From: an uncultured Amylibacter sp.
GTDB taxonomy: Bacteria > Pseudomonadota > Alphaproteobacteria > Rhodobacterales > Rhodobacteraceae
Assembly (NCBI GenBank): GCA_938001995.1
Contig: CALLAV010000117.1
Location: forward strand, 1-7,004
Length of the DNA stretch: 7,004 nt
Direction: 5' to 3'
Shown here: positions 1 through 6,071 of the stretch, piece after piece
Position numbering within the stretch: position 1 is the stretch's first letter
Layout: each line of letters begins with the position of its first letter
The notes under the pieces: model-generated
What the model was told of the DNA's origin: nothing
Databases searched by the model: none
The model's input: the letters and a program-made list of their open reading frames with translations, nothing else
Program-made: the position numbers and the translations under genes

Positions 1-1
1 G

Positions 2-295
2 CAACCGAATTCAACCGTCCCGTTGGAATTTGCCGCTGCCAAATCCGAACAATCCGTCGGCAAACCCCGTGACGATGGGCGGTTCTTGGAACTCACTGTC
101 TCGCCGCCATACGGACAAGAAATCGCCGCAGCTTTCGCGTCATCCGTCCCGCTCTATGAAGGTCTGCGCCCGATCAGTGAACCTGCCGCGCCATACCTCG
201 AATTTTTGAAAACCAGTGTGACAGAGGCCCGCGCCAACCATCCCGATTTCAAAGGGGAGTGGGTCTATTTCTTCATTTCAACAAAAGCAAAATGA
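2..295 (+). CDS. 3' end of an unidentified gene, DUF4384-like C-terminal segment (partial)
   Basis: The reading frame is open from the left edge to a TGA at 293-295, so about 97 C-terminal residues are visible and the true start lies outside the window. The in-frame TTG at 23 is probably only an internal codon. The visible part has a short, extended strand-rich stretch (LELTVSPPYGQEI), then PLYEGLRP, an Ala/Pro-rich helix start (EPAAPYLEFLK), and ends EWVYFFISTKAK. The combination of a PPYGQE-type segment, a loss-of-control phrase around P-L-Y and a final Y-F-F-I strand recalls the C-terminal half of DUF4384-type domains, which often occur in exported proteins near caspase-like or kinase genes. 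This assignment is a resemblance from memory, not a search result. The gene converges on the caspase-like gene with no spacer. Coding status is likely; function is unknown. Confidence 0.6.
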   Translation, partial: QPNSTVPLEFAAAKSEQSVGKPRDDGRFLELTVSPPYGQEIAAAFASSVPLYEGLRPISEPAAPYLEFLKTSVTEARANHPDFKGEWVYFFISTKAK

Positions 296-298
296 TCA
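293..298. other. TGATCA palindrome holding both stop codons of two convergent genes
   Basis: The six bases are a perfect palindrome. The first three are the TGA stop of the plus-strand gene and the last three, read on the minus strand, are the TGA stop of the caspase-like gene. The two coding regions abut exactly, leaving no room for a terminator between them. Any transcription termination must therefore occur inside the opposite gene, or the transcripts overlap at their 3' ends. Confidence 0.9.
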
Positions 299-1765
299 AC
301 GACATTCATTCGCGGCCCACGCGCGTACGTTCTGTTTGAACCCGCCCCCATAAGGATGTGATTTGCTCAGCGCCCGTTCCGCGCTGGCTTTCATGTAGGT
401 CTTACCTTGATCACACAGTGCTTCGCGGTTCCAGTCGTGGCAATTTGCGCAGGTCTGATCTTTCCAAAGCTCTTCTGGAATGCCCTCAATCGGGGCAAAC
501 AACGGCGCACCAAGGATCAACTGTGCAATGCTAGATCCAATGACACCGTCGCCACCAGATGCCAAAATCGCATCGAACGTCACATCGGCAGCAGGTTCTG
601 GCTCGGCCACAGTCACTTGCGTTTCTTGGTCAGCCCGCGCTGCTTTTTTCGCGATGATGTCCAGTTCAAACGCCGCCAACTCGGCGAAAATACCGCTTGG
701 GAAGGCATCTAAATACGCCTGATAATCCACTGCTTTGCCAGACGCTTGCGCAACACCAATCAACTCGCGTTCTGCGTCTTCATTCGTAGCAGTCACCATC
801 GGCTCTGGCTCTGCAACCACTTCGGGTTCAGGCTCTGCTACAGCGGTTTTGGCTGCTTCTTCGGCCATGACTTCGCTCAGCAACGCCTGCGCCTCTGGTA
901 ACAGACTGCTGTCTGGAAAGCCGCGCATGAACAGCATGATCTGCACTGGATCGCGCGTATCTTTGACGGAATTCCACAATGTCTGTGCTTGTACATCCTC
1001 GGCTGACACGGGGGCTTTTTCTTTGAAAAAGAAGTCTCCTGTTAGGGACGATGTATCCCACGGCGTTTGCTGGCCTTGCGTCTTTTCAATCACCTCAATG
1101 CGCACGTTTTTGAACACCTGTTCAATCGGCATGCCCGCGTTCGGGATCTGTTTGGCCAGCGCTTTAGTGAATGGGCTGTTCCCGTCCAACCCGTCAAGCG
1201 CAACTGCACCGGGCGCCGTGGCGTAAGACAAGAACGTGCCAACGGGTGCTTTCATTTCTGCCAAACCATTATCGTTCAGATCAGGGATGTCTTGGAAAGG
1301 GTTATTGCGACAGGCGTCCAGAATAAAAATGTTGGTCTTATTCTTGGCCGAGAACATCTGGCGCAAGACTGTGTTGGCCTGCACCGCGACCAACCCCAAG
1401 TCCGCGGCATCCGTAAGCGTCGCATCCACTGGCAGCAAATAGTTTGCTCCAAACGACTGAACGCCGTGACCCGCGTAATAGAACAGACCCGTTGCATCCT
1501 GACCCGCTGCGCGCAGGTCACGACCAAACTGAGCGATCGCACGATTGAGCGAAATTTGCGTCGAATCCGTCAGCAGCGTCACTTGAAACCCGCGCTGTTC
1601 CAAAGTTTGCGCCATGAGCGTTGCGTCGGACACTGGATTATCAAGCGGAGTAACTGACCCATAGCCGCCGTTCCCAACAATCAGGGCGATACGTTCTTCA
1701 GCCACGACCATAGTGGCCATTACCATCGCCACACAGATCGCAATAAGTCGGTTAAAAATGCCCAT
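296..1765 (-). CDS. Exported caspase-like (peptidase C14 family) protein with C-terminal CxxCH module
   Basis: A 489-residue protein. Residues 1-22 form a signal peptide (basic start, hydrophobic core, VVA before EER), so it should act in the periplasm or outside. Residues 24-250 are a caspase/peptidase C14 fold: the catalytic His is H100 in YYAGHG and the catalytic Cys is C152 in DACRNNPF; SYATAPGAVALDG and GNSPFTKAL are typical of bacterial caspase homologues. Two related helical repeats follow, about 262-298 and 334-373, each ending in an F-P-x-[SG]-x-x-x-x-x-A pattern (GFPDSSLLPEA, AFPSGIFAELA). They are separated by an acidic-proline linker with AEPEPE units (310-322); another such unit is at 387-391. 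The C-terminal module (about 395-489) has C439, C442, C451 and C488, with CANCH at 439-443. Substrate unknown. Its start is 13 nt after the OmpA stop, with GAGGA at 1776-1780, so it is very likely co-translated with that gene. The family call is firm; proteolytic activity is inferred from the intact His/Cys pair. Confidence 0.92.
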   Translation of the reverse strand: MGIFNRLIAICVAMVMATMVVAEERIALIVGNGGYGSVTPLDNPVSDATLMAQTLEQRGFQVTLLTDSTQISLNRAIAQFGRDLRAAGQDATGLFYYAGHGVQSFGANYLLPVDATLTDAADLGLVAVQANTVLRQMFSAKNKTNIFILDACRNNPFQDIPDLNDNGLAEMKAPVGTFLSYATAPGAVALDGLDGNSPFTKALAKQIPNAGMPIEQVFKNVRIEVIEKTQGQQTPWDTSSLTGDFFFKEKAPVSAEDVQAQTLWNSVKDTRDPVQIMLFMRGFPDSSLLPEAQALLSEVMAEEAAKTAVAEPEPEVVAEPEPMVTATNEDAERELIGVAQASGKAVDYQAYLDAFPSGIFAELAAFELDIIAKKAARADQETQVTVAEPEPAADVTFDAILASGGDGVIGSSIAQLILGAPLFAPIEGIPEELWKDQTCANCHDWNREALCDQGKTYMKASAERALSKSHPYGGGFKQNVRAWAANECR

Positions 1766-1775
1766 GGTTAAAACG

Positions 1776-1780
1776 TCCTC
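1776..1780 (-). promoter_or_regulatory. Ribosome binding site GAGGA overlapping the upstream stop codon
   Basis: On the minus strand GAGGA lies 10 nt before the ATG of the caspase-like gene. It shares bases 1779-1780 with the TGA stop (1779-1781) of the YceI/OmpA gene. Ribosomes finishing the first gene would sit on the binding site of the second, the arrangement expected for translational coupling. Confidence 0.7.
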
Positions 1781-2837
1781 AATTCAGCACTTTGAACCCG
1801 ATACGGCGGTTTTTCCAACGGCCTTCTTTGGTGGCGTTCGTCGCAATGGGTTCACTTTCACCGTATCCTTTGCTGACAATTCTGTCCTTTTCGAGACCCG
1901 TCGCAGCCAAAAATGTTGTTACGGAACTGGCCCTAGCCTGAGACAAACGCAAATTCTGCGCGTCAGTTCCAACCGAATCCGTATGTCCGCCCACTTCAAC
2001 GACCATACCAGGGCAGCGCGAAATGATGTCGGCGAGCGACGTCAGCAAAGGTGTACTTTTGTCTTCGAGCCGCGCGCTCCCCGATTTGAAATAGATGTTC
2101 CCGGTCCGCGACAGGATCTCAAAGCGTCCTTTGCAAGCCTCCGTGTCAAACTCGGCTGCTTCCAAAGCTGCAGAAGCAGGTTTTGCCTCTTCGGTTTCGG
2201 CAGTGGCGACAACCTGCGCAGGTTGCGTGCCCACATTGCGGGCAAACATCCAGTCAAACGACACTGTTGCCGAAGGAATAATATTCACGTTCGCAGCCTC
2301 TTGCAGCTTGTTCAGCCCTTCCATCAGATTAAAGTCGCTTACTGATATGGAAATCGGCGTGCTTGTTGCAATCGACACCAGATCATTGGTCAGCAGTGTC
2401 GCCACGATATCAGACGTGTATTCTTTGGTCACACCATGCAGATCAATCGTATACGTCAACGGGATCGTTTTGCGCCGCACTGTTTCGAGATCAGCTAGAA
2501 CCGCCGGATCAATCTTAGCTTTGATCACCGCTTCGGGGAATTTGAATGTTTCAAAAAACAAAAACCGCATCCGCACATTGCGCAGGTCAATCTTTGTGTC
2601 CACAGAATCGAGCAGGACCGTCACCTCGGCTTGCCCTGTTTCATCAATGCCACCCTTCAACGTGGCAAAGCTGCTGGATTCCACCACTGTCTGTTTTTTG
2701 ACAGACTGAAAATTCAAATTCGACGCTCCGGGCTGCAAGGCCCATCCATTGGCAAAAGGATTTTCTTGGGCAGATGCACCACTTGTGAAAAGGGCTACAA
2801 AACACACCAAGACAACGGCAAATACATTTGGTTTCAT
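1779..2837 (-). CDS. Exported YceI-like/OmpA fusion, peptidoglycan-binding outer-membrane-associated protein
   Basis: A 352-residue protein. Residues 1-23 are a signal peptide ending ASA before QE. It has no lipobox, so it is probably a soluble or membrane-associated periplasmic protein. Residues about 30-200 look like a YceI (lipocalin-like beta-barrel) domain: W32 and the following strand, the SVDT and RNVRMRFLFF region (78-95), KFPEAVIKAKI (99-109) and LHGVTKE (133-139) fit the family pattern. A linker rich in Ala and Glu (201-230) leads to a C-terminal OmpA domain (about 235-352). GHTDSVG (284-290) and NLRLSQARA (295-303) supply the meso-diaminopimelate contacts D287 and R302, with the usual 15-residue spacing. 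C235 and C275 may pair, and the end (GYGESEP, NRRIGF) is typical. A good binding site (AGGGG, 2846-2850) lies 8 nt before the ATG. Likely role: anchoring to peptidoglycan, with the YceI barrel possibly binding a hydrophobic ligand. The OmpA call is firm; the YceI call is likely. Confidence 0.9.
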   Translation of the reverse strand: MKPNVFAVVLVCFVALFTSGASAQENPFANGWALQPGASNLNFQSVKKQTVVESSSFATLKGGIDETGQAEVTVLLDSVDTKIDLRNVRMRFLFFETFKFPEAVIKAKIDPAVLADLETVRRKTIPLTYTIDLHGVTKEYTSDIVATLLTNDLVSIATSTPISISVSDFNLMEGLNKLQEAANVNIIPSATVSFDWMFARNVGTQPAQVVATAETEEAKPASAALEAAEFDTEACKGRFEILSRTGNIYFKSGSARLEDKSTPLLTSLADIISRCPGMVVEVGGHTDSVGTDAQNLRLSQARASSVTTFLAATGLEKDRIVSKGYGESEPIATNATKEGRWKNRRIGFKVLN

Positions 2838-2859
2838 CTTACATTCCCCTAACTTCAGA

Positions 2860-2881
2860 AGGCCACCTTAGACGGTGGCCT
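2860..2881 (-). other. Perfect 8-bp hairpin in the leader of the YceI/OmpA gene
   Basis: Arms AGGCCACC (2860-2867) and GGTGGCCT (2874-2881) enclose a 6-nt loop. On the minus strand the hairpin sits 70 bp after the stop of the 2952-3596 gene and only 9 nt before the AGGGG binding site of the YceI/OmpA gene. No run of T follows it, so it does not look like a standard intrinsic terminator. It could be a weak or factor-dependent terminator, an mRNA end-stabilising or processing stem, or a regulator of ribosome access. The structure is plain; the role is inference. Confidence 0.6.
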
Positions 2882-2951
2882 CACATAAAACGTTGATTTT
2901 TAACACAGATCGCAAATCTAAGACCACAATGGGCTTTGACCAGCGTCCAAT

Positions 2952-3596
2952 TTACAATGATCGCAACAAAACCTTTGATTCAGAGCCGACTGCCGCTGCA
3001 ATCTGTTCATAGTGTGTTTTGCGTTGCGCCGAGTTTGCCGCAGAGCGCAGCAACAGTGTTTGCGTTTCCGCAATGATTGCTTCTGCTTGCGCACGTACTT
3101 CTTTTTGCGCCTCGGGCTTCACGGCATTGATCGCCTTGGTTGTTTTGGCCTTGTAAGACTTCGGCGTCGGAACCTTCACACGTGGCTTTGATCTATCACG
3201 GTTTTTAGAAGCCACGCTGCGAAGTTTTTTGGACGCATTTTTAATAATCTTTTGCGCTTCGCCATAGTCGCCATTGCTCGACAACTCTTCTGACAACGCC
3301 TGAAGCCGTTCACCCAGACAGTCCACATAATAGGCAGTCGCCAGTTGCTTACAGGTGTCAGCCGCGTCGCCGATCCGTGATGTAATCGCACTGGTTGCGG
3401 GGCGGGATACCTTTGCTAAGGAAATAATCCCCTGCTTGGTCGCGATGCCTTTTGGGCTTTTGTTGCCAGAAATCTTGGAATCTTCGTTGCCGTTACCACC
3501 GCCCGGGCTTGGCCCTGGGCCAGAATACGCGCTTGTCAATTGAGTCATGGCCATTACGCCTGCCACTGTCGCCGCTACAAATATGCTCTTTTTCAT
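2952..3596 (-). CDS. Exported helical protein of unknown function
   Basis: A 214-residue protein starting at the ATG at 3596. The longer frame opening at 3623 is rejected because the strong ribosome binding site (3604-3609) lies between the two ATGs and because MKKSIFVAATVAGVMAMTQLTSA is a standard signal peptide, cut before YSGPG. After cleavage comes a Gly/Pro/Ser-rich flexible stretch (24-50). Next is a helical region containing the only two cysteines, C82 and C93 (C-x10-C, TCKQLATAYYVDC), which could form a disulfide. A strongly basic segment follows (about 123-156, many Lys and Arg), then a long charged helix (157-200). I do not recognise a characterised family; similar short exported proteins probably occur in related marine alphaproteobacteria. 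The gene lies between the dnaA terminator and the YceI/OmpA gene, facing the same way. The positive charge would suit contact with an anionic envelope polymer, but that is a guess. Confidence 0.8.
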   Translation of the reverse strand: MKKSIFVAATVAGVMAMTQLTSAYSGPGPSPGGGNGNEDSKISGNKSPKGIATKQGIISLAKVSRPATSAITSRIGDAADTCKQLATAYYVDCLGERLQALSEELSSNGDYGEAQKIIKNASKKLRSVASKNRDRSKPRVKVPTPKSYKAKTTKAINAVKPEAQKEVRAQAEAIIAETQTLLLRSAANSAQRKTHYEQIAAAVGSESKVLLRSL

Positions 3597-3603
3597 TTTA
3601 AAT

Positions 3604-3609
3604 CTCCTT
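3604..3609 (-). promoter_or_regulatory. Ribosome binding site AAGGAG that fixes the start at 3596
   Basis: On the minus strand AAGGAG is followed by 7 nt and then ATG, the best-placed Shine-Dalgarno sequence in the window. It lies downstream of the alternative ATG at 3623, which rules that longer start out. Confidence 0.8.
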
Positions 3610-3709
3610 CGCCCTAACGCCAAAAAGCGTATTTTCCAGGGCCATTTTTGGTTCTTTCACTTCGGCGTAATTGCCGTTGAACCGTCAATTCAAACCAATA
3701 CGTTTAGGC

Positions 3710-3737
3710 ATGATAGTCAGTTTTTCAAATGACACAA
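3710..3737 (-). promoter_or_regulatory. Possible promoter for the exported-protein gene
   Basis: On the minus strand TTGTGT (3732-3737) and TATCAT (3710-3715) are separated by 16 nt. The -10 matches the consensus at five of six bases and the -35 only at three. It lies between the dnaA terminator hairpin and the gene, about 110 bp upstream of the ATG, which is a sensible place for a promoter serving the gene and perhaps the two genes after it. Weak evidence, sequence match only. Confidence 0.3.
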
Positions 3738-3771
3738 TGAATTTGCAAAAAGAATCGAAGTAAACGCAAAT

Positions 3772-3794
3772 GGGCGCGCTTGGTCGGCGCGCCC
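3772..3794 (-). terminator. Probable intrinsic terminator of dnaA
   Basis: GGGCGCGC (3772-3779) pairs perfectly with GCGCGCCC (3787-3794) across a 7-nt loop. On the minus strand the stem begins 24 nt after the dnaA stop and is followed by ATTTGCGTTTAC, which is T-rich but not a clean run. The strong all-GC stem and its position favour a terminator that separates dnaA from the envelope genes, perhaps an incomplete one. Confidence 0.65.
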
Positions 3795-3818
3795 GCAAAA
3801 TTTCAAGGTGATGGTGCA

Positions 3819-5186
3819 CTACGCTTCGAGCATACGCCGCAGCAACTCCACATCTTCGGCGATCTGATTGTCCAGCGAACGCAGCTCTTCGATCTTTTTC
3901 ACCGCATGGATGACAGTCGTATGATCCCGCCCACCAAATCTGCGACCAATTTCTGGCAGCGATTTCGACGTCAGCGTTTTTGCTAAGAACATCCCAACCT
4001 GACGCGGCCGTGCCACGGCACGGGCGCGTTTGGGGCTCAAGATATCGGTCATGCGAATGTTATAGTGGTCCGCCACTTTACGAATAATCTCATCCACAGT
4101 GACTTTTCGATCAGACGCGCGCAGAATATCCGCCAGACATTCCTGTGCCACGTCCAGCGTAACCTCACGCCCTACCAGCGATGCAAAAGCATAGAGACGC
4201 GTCAGGGCGCCTTCCAGAACACGTACATTCGTAGAAATCCGATGGGCGAGGAATTCCATCACACCATCAACGATCTTCACTTCGGGGTAATGCTTCGCCT
4301 GCATTTCCGCCTTCGTTTGCAGAATACCCAGACGCAATTCGTAATCTGTTGGATGCAGGTCCACGACCAACCCCCATTGCAAGCGACTTTTGATCCGTTC
4401 TTCCAAACCGTCAATTTCACCAGGCGCACGATCCGCAGAAATCACGATCTGTTTGTTCTGGTCTACCAACGCATTGAACGTGTGGAAAAACTCGTCCTGT
4501 GTGCTGTCTTTGCCCGCGATGAACTGCACGTCATCAACCATCAACAGGTCAACGGAACGGAACAGTTCTTTGAACGACATAGTGTCTTTGAAACGCAGCG
4601 CCTGAACAAAGCGGTACATGAACTGCTCCGCCGACAGATACAAAACCTTTGCATCAGGATTGCGTCGTTTCGCATCCCACGCAATCGCGTGCATCAGATG
4701 CGTTTTACCCAAACCAACTCCGCCATAAAGGAACAGCGGATTGAAGGTAACGGGTCCACCCTCGGACACACGTCGCGCCGCCGCATGTGCCAATTCGTTG
4801 GGTTTGCCCACAACGAAGTTGTCAAACGTAAAGCGCGAATCTAGCGGGGATCCAGGCAGAGCTTTTGATCCTGTTGCACGGGCCTGCGCGACAGGCTGCG
4901 CTTCAACTTTTGTGGTCGGGGTTGCCGATGCGACGACTGGTTTCGCAACACCCGTTGCAAATTCCACTCGCGCAATCGCAATACCAAACTCTTCAAACAA
5001 CGTTTGAATCTTGTCCGAATAATTCCGTGACACCCAGTTTCCCAAGAAACCTGTAGGTGCGCGAAACTTCGCAACGGCGCCGCTCACACCTTCAAAAATA
5101 AGTGGCTCGATCCAGTTCTTAAAGGCGTCTGCACCCAAGTCATTGCGCAAACGGTCCTGAACAGACCCCCAAACATCAGTCGTCAT
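3819..5186 (-). CDS. dnaA: Chromosomal replication initiator protein DnaA
   Basis: A 455-residue protein of normal length for the family. DnaA binds DnaA boxes at the origin, opens the duplex and helps load the DnaB helicase. Domain I is at about 1-80 (VWGSVQDRL, FKNWIEPL), followed by a short Ala/Thr/Pro-rich linker (about 81-112). The AAA+ domain carries Walker A GGVGLGKTH (155-163, K161), Walker B LLMVDDVQF (214-222, D218 and D219), sensor 1 VISADRAP (248-255), the arginine finger R268 in IKSRLQWGL, and sensor 2 R322 in RVLEGALTR. Domain IV ends with the DNA-binding signature GGRDHTTVIHAVKKI (418-432). No key residue is missing. The ATG at 5186 is preceded by GGGGA 4 nt away, inside the 16-nt gap after the rhodanese gene, so the two are probably one transcript. 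Unlike the common bacterial order, dnaN does not follow. Confidence 0.99.
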   Translation of the reverse strand: MTTDVWGSVQDRLRNDLGADAFKNWIEPLIFEGVSGAVAKFRAPTGFLGNWVSRNYSDKIQTLFEEFGIAIARVEFATGVAKPVVASATPTTKVEAQPVAQARATGSKALPGSPLDSRFTFDNFVVGKPNELAHAAARRVSEGGPVTFNPLFLYGGVGLGKTHLMHAIAWDAKRRNPDAKVLYLSAEQFMYRFVQALRFKDTMSFKELFRSVDLLMVDDVQFIAGKDSTQDEFFHTFNALVDQNKQIVISADRAPGEIDGLEERIKSRLQWGLVVDLHPTDYELRLGILQTKAEMQAKHYPEVKIVDGVMEFLAHRISTNVRVLEGALTRLYAFASLVGREVTLDVAQECLADILRASDRKVTVDEIIRKVADHYNIRMTDILSPKRARAVARPRQVGMFLAKTLTSKSLPEIGRRFGGRDHTTVIHAVKKIEELRSLDNQIAEDVELLRRMLEA

Positions 5187-5202
5187 ACTGTCCCCAAATT
5201 CC

Positions 5203-5640
5203 CTAAGACTGCCGCCAAGGCAGCCCGTTGTTTTTCCAACCGTTTAAATTTCCGCGATGACGATCTTGGTTCAAATCGCCCTCGAACCCTCCGATGATGT
5301 TCACACACTCAACGCTTTGGCCTCTGGCAGCAAAGGCCTCCGCAACGAGATGCGCCGCTGACAAAGAGCGAACACCTGATCGACACAGAAAAAATATCTT
5401 GGACGGCGCAGCACCGTTCAATTGGCTGGTTAAATCATCCAGAAAGGATGTGTTTTGTTGCATTCCAGGCAAAGTGGCCCACTGGTTCAACAGCGGTTCT
5501 TTACCCAACTCCGACAGGTCTGGCAGCCCGACGAATGACCATTCAGCATGGGTTCGCACATCCACCAGAACGGCATCTTTGTCGTCGCGCAAGCTGTCCC
5601 AAGTTTCCTGTGGTCCAACTTCAGAAATCGAATTCTCCAT
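5203..5640 (-). CDS. Single-domain rhodanese-like sulfurtransferase
   Basis: A 145-residue single rhodanese domain with no signal peptide, so cytoplasmic. The CH2A-like start is WDSLRDDKDAVLVDVRTHAEW (the VDVR-x-x-x-EW motif around 26-34), and the active-site loop is CRSGVRS at 86-92, with C86 as the persulfide-carrying cysteine. The region after the loop (NIIGGFEGDLN) and the ending GWKNNGLPWRQS are typical of short proteobacterial rhodaneses. The loop favours sulfur rather than phosphate chemistry. The physiological sulfur donor and acceptor cannot be read from the sequence. It ends 16 nt before dnaA, which suggests that the two are expressed together. The start at 5640 has only a modest binding site (AAGG, 5651-5654, 10 nt away). 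No other sulfur-metabolism gene is nearby. Confidence 0.93.
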   Translation of the reverse strand: MENSISEVGPQETWDSLRDDKDAVLVDVRTHAEWSFVGLPDLSELGKEPLLNQWATLPGMQQNTSFLDDLTSQLNGAAPSKIFFLCRSGVRSLSAAHLVAEAFAARGQSVECVNIIGGFEGDLNQDRHRGNLNGWKNNGLPWRQS

Positions 5641-6032
5641 TTCAAACGCGCCTTATCAATACCGTTTCAAATTCTGATTCCTCGCTCGTCGATGAATCAC
5701 TCAGCTTTGATAGCAACAGTTGCCAAAGCCTAACAATGACTCTTCGCTGTTGACTCGCATTTTAATTTGCGAATCTGCACATATCTAACATTTTGATTTT
5801 ATTGGTAAATTTCAACACAAACGCAAAAAATACACCGACCAAAAGGGCGATGTTTATTGCGGGTGGCGAATTGTGAAATGCCCCGACAGCAGACGCCAAC
5901 GCACTACAACTAAACTAGTGAAATTCAGGCTCTCGCTCAACGGGATCAAAAAGAGAACATACCCTTTGCACCCGATTCTTTTGTGCCAAACGAGCCTAAC
6001 CCCACGGCAACCACTACCCATGGTTTAGACAC
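5641..6032. other. Gene-free region between rpsT terminator and rhodanese-dnaA
   Basis: About 390 bp without a convincing gene. It must hold the promoter of the rhodanese-dnaA transcript unless that relies on read-through from rpsT, which two terminators make unlikely. The part at about 5755-5835 is clearly AT-rich and is the natural place for a promoter, but I could not pick one good -35/-10 pair. I searched by eye for DnaA boxes (TTATNCACA) and found only poor matches, such as TTATCAATA at 5653 and TTAGACACA at 6025, so there is no support for an origin or for clear DnaA autoregulation. The one structured element is the dyad at 5704-5729. Confidence 0.6.
5704..5729. repeat. Nested inverted repeat upstream of the rhodanese-dnaA genes
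   Basis: GCTTTG (5704-5709) pairs with CAAAGC (5724-5729), and inside them GCAA (5713-5716) pairs with TTGC (5720-5723) around CAG; only ATA (5710-5712) is unpaired. It lies 64-89 bp before the rhodanese ATG. It could be an operator for a dimeric regulator or a leader hairpin in the mRNA. The symmetry is visible; function is inference. Confidence 0.45.
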
Positions 6033-6061
6033 AAAAAAACAGGGCCCGTTTTGGACCCTGT
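6033..6061 (-). terminator. Strong intrinsic terminator of rpsT
   Basis: On the minus strand ACAGGGTCC (6061-6053) pairs with GGGCCCTGT (6047-6039) over 9 bp with one G-U pair and a 5-nt loop. A run of seven T follows (6039-6033). It begins 27 nt after the rpsT stop. This is a textbook intrinsic terminator and the second of two in a row. Confidence 0.9.
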
Positions 6062-6071
6062 CGTCTTGTCT

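Noticed and set aside
803..840. Short DNA repeats of the GGCTCTG type.
   Set aside because: They are explained by codons for the Ala-Glu-Pro-Glu linker of the caspase-like protein rather than by a separate repeat element.
407..1657. Several plus-strand open frames opposite the caspase-like gene.
   Set aside because: They are antisense shadows of a gene with clear catalytic motifs and signal peptide, and their translations show no family features.
3597..3623. Longer N-terminus (start at 3623) for the exported unknown protein.
   Set aside because: The strong AAGGAG site lies after that ATG, and the signal peptide begins cleanly at the ATG at 3596.
3620..3651. Inverted repeat CCAAAAA/TTTTTGG in the leader of the exported-protein gene.
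   Set aside because: It is short and AT-rich, with an 18-nt loop; chance is an adequate explanation.
4065..4844. A 259-codon plus-strand frame inside dnaA.
   Set aside because: It lies fully antisense to the AAA+ domain of dnaA, has no ribosome binding site that I could support, and shows no recognisable domain.
5854..6021. A 55-codon minus-strand frame starting at the ATG at 6021.
   Set aside because: It has no ribosome binding site, begins just after the rpsT terminator T-run, and its product has no recognisable features.
5641..6032. Possible oriC next to dnaA.
   Set aside because: There is an AT-rich block but no cluster of near-consensus DnaA boxes; the best matches have two mismatches out of nine. 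In many alphaproteobacteria the origin is not beside dnaA.
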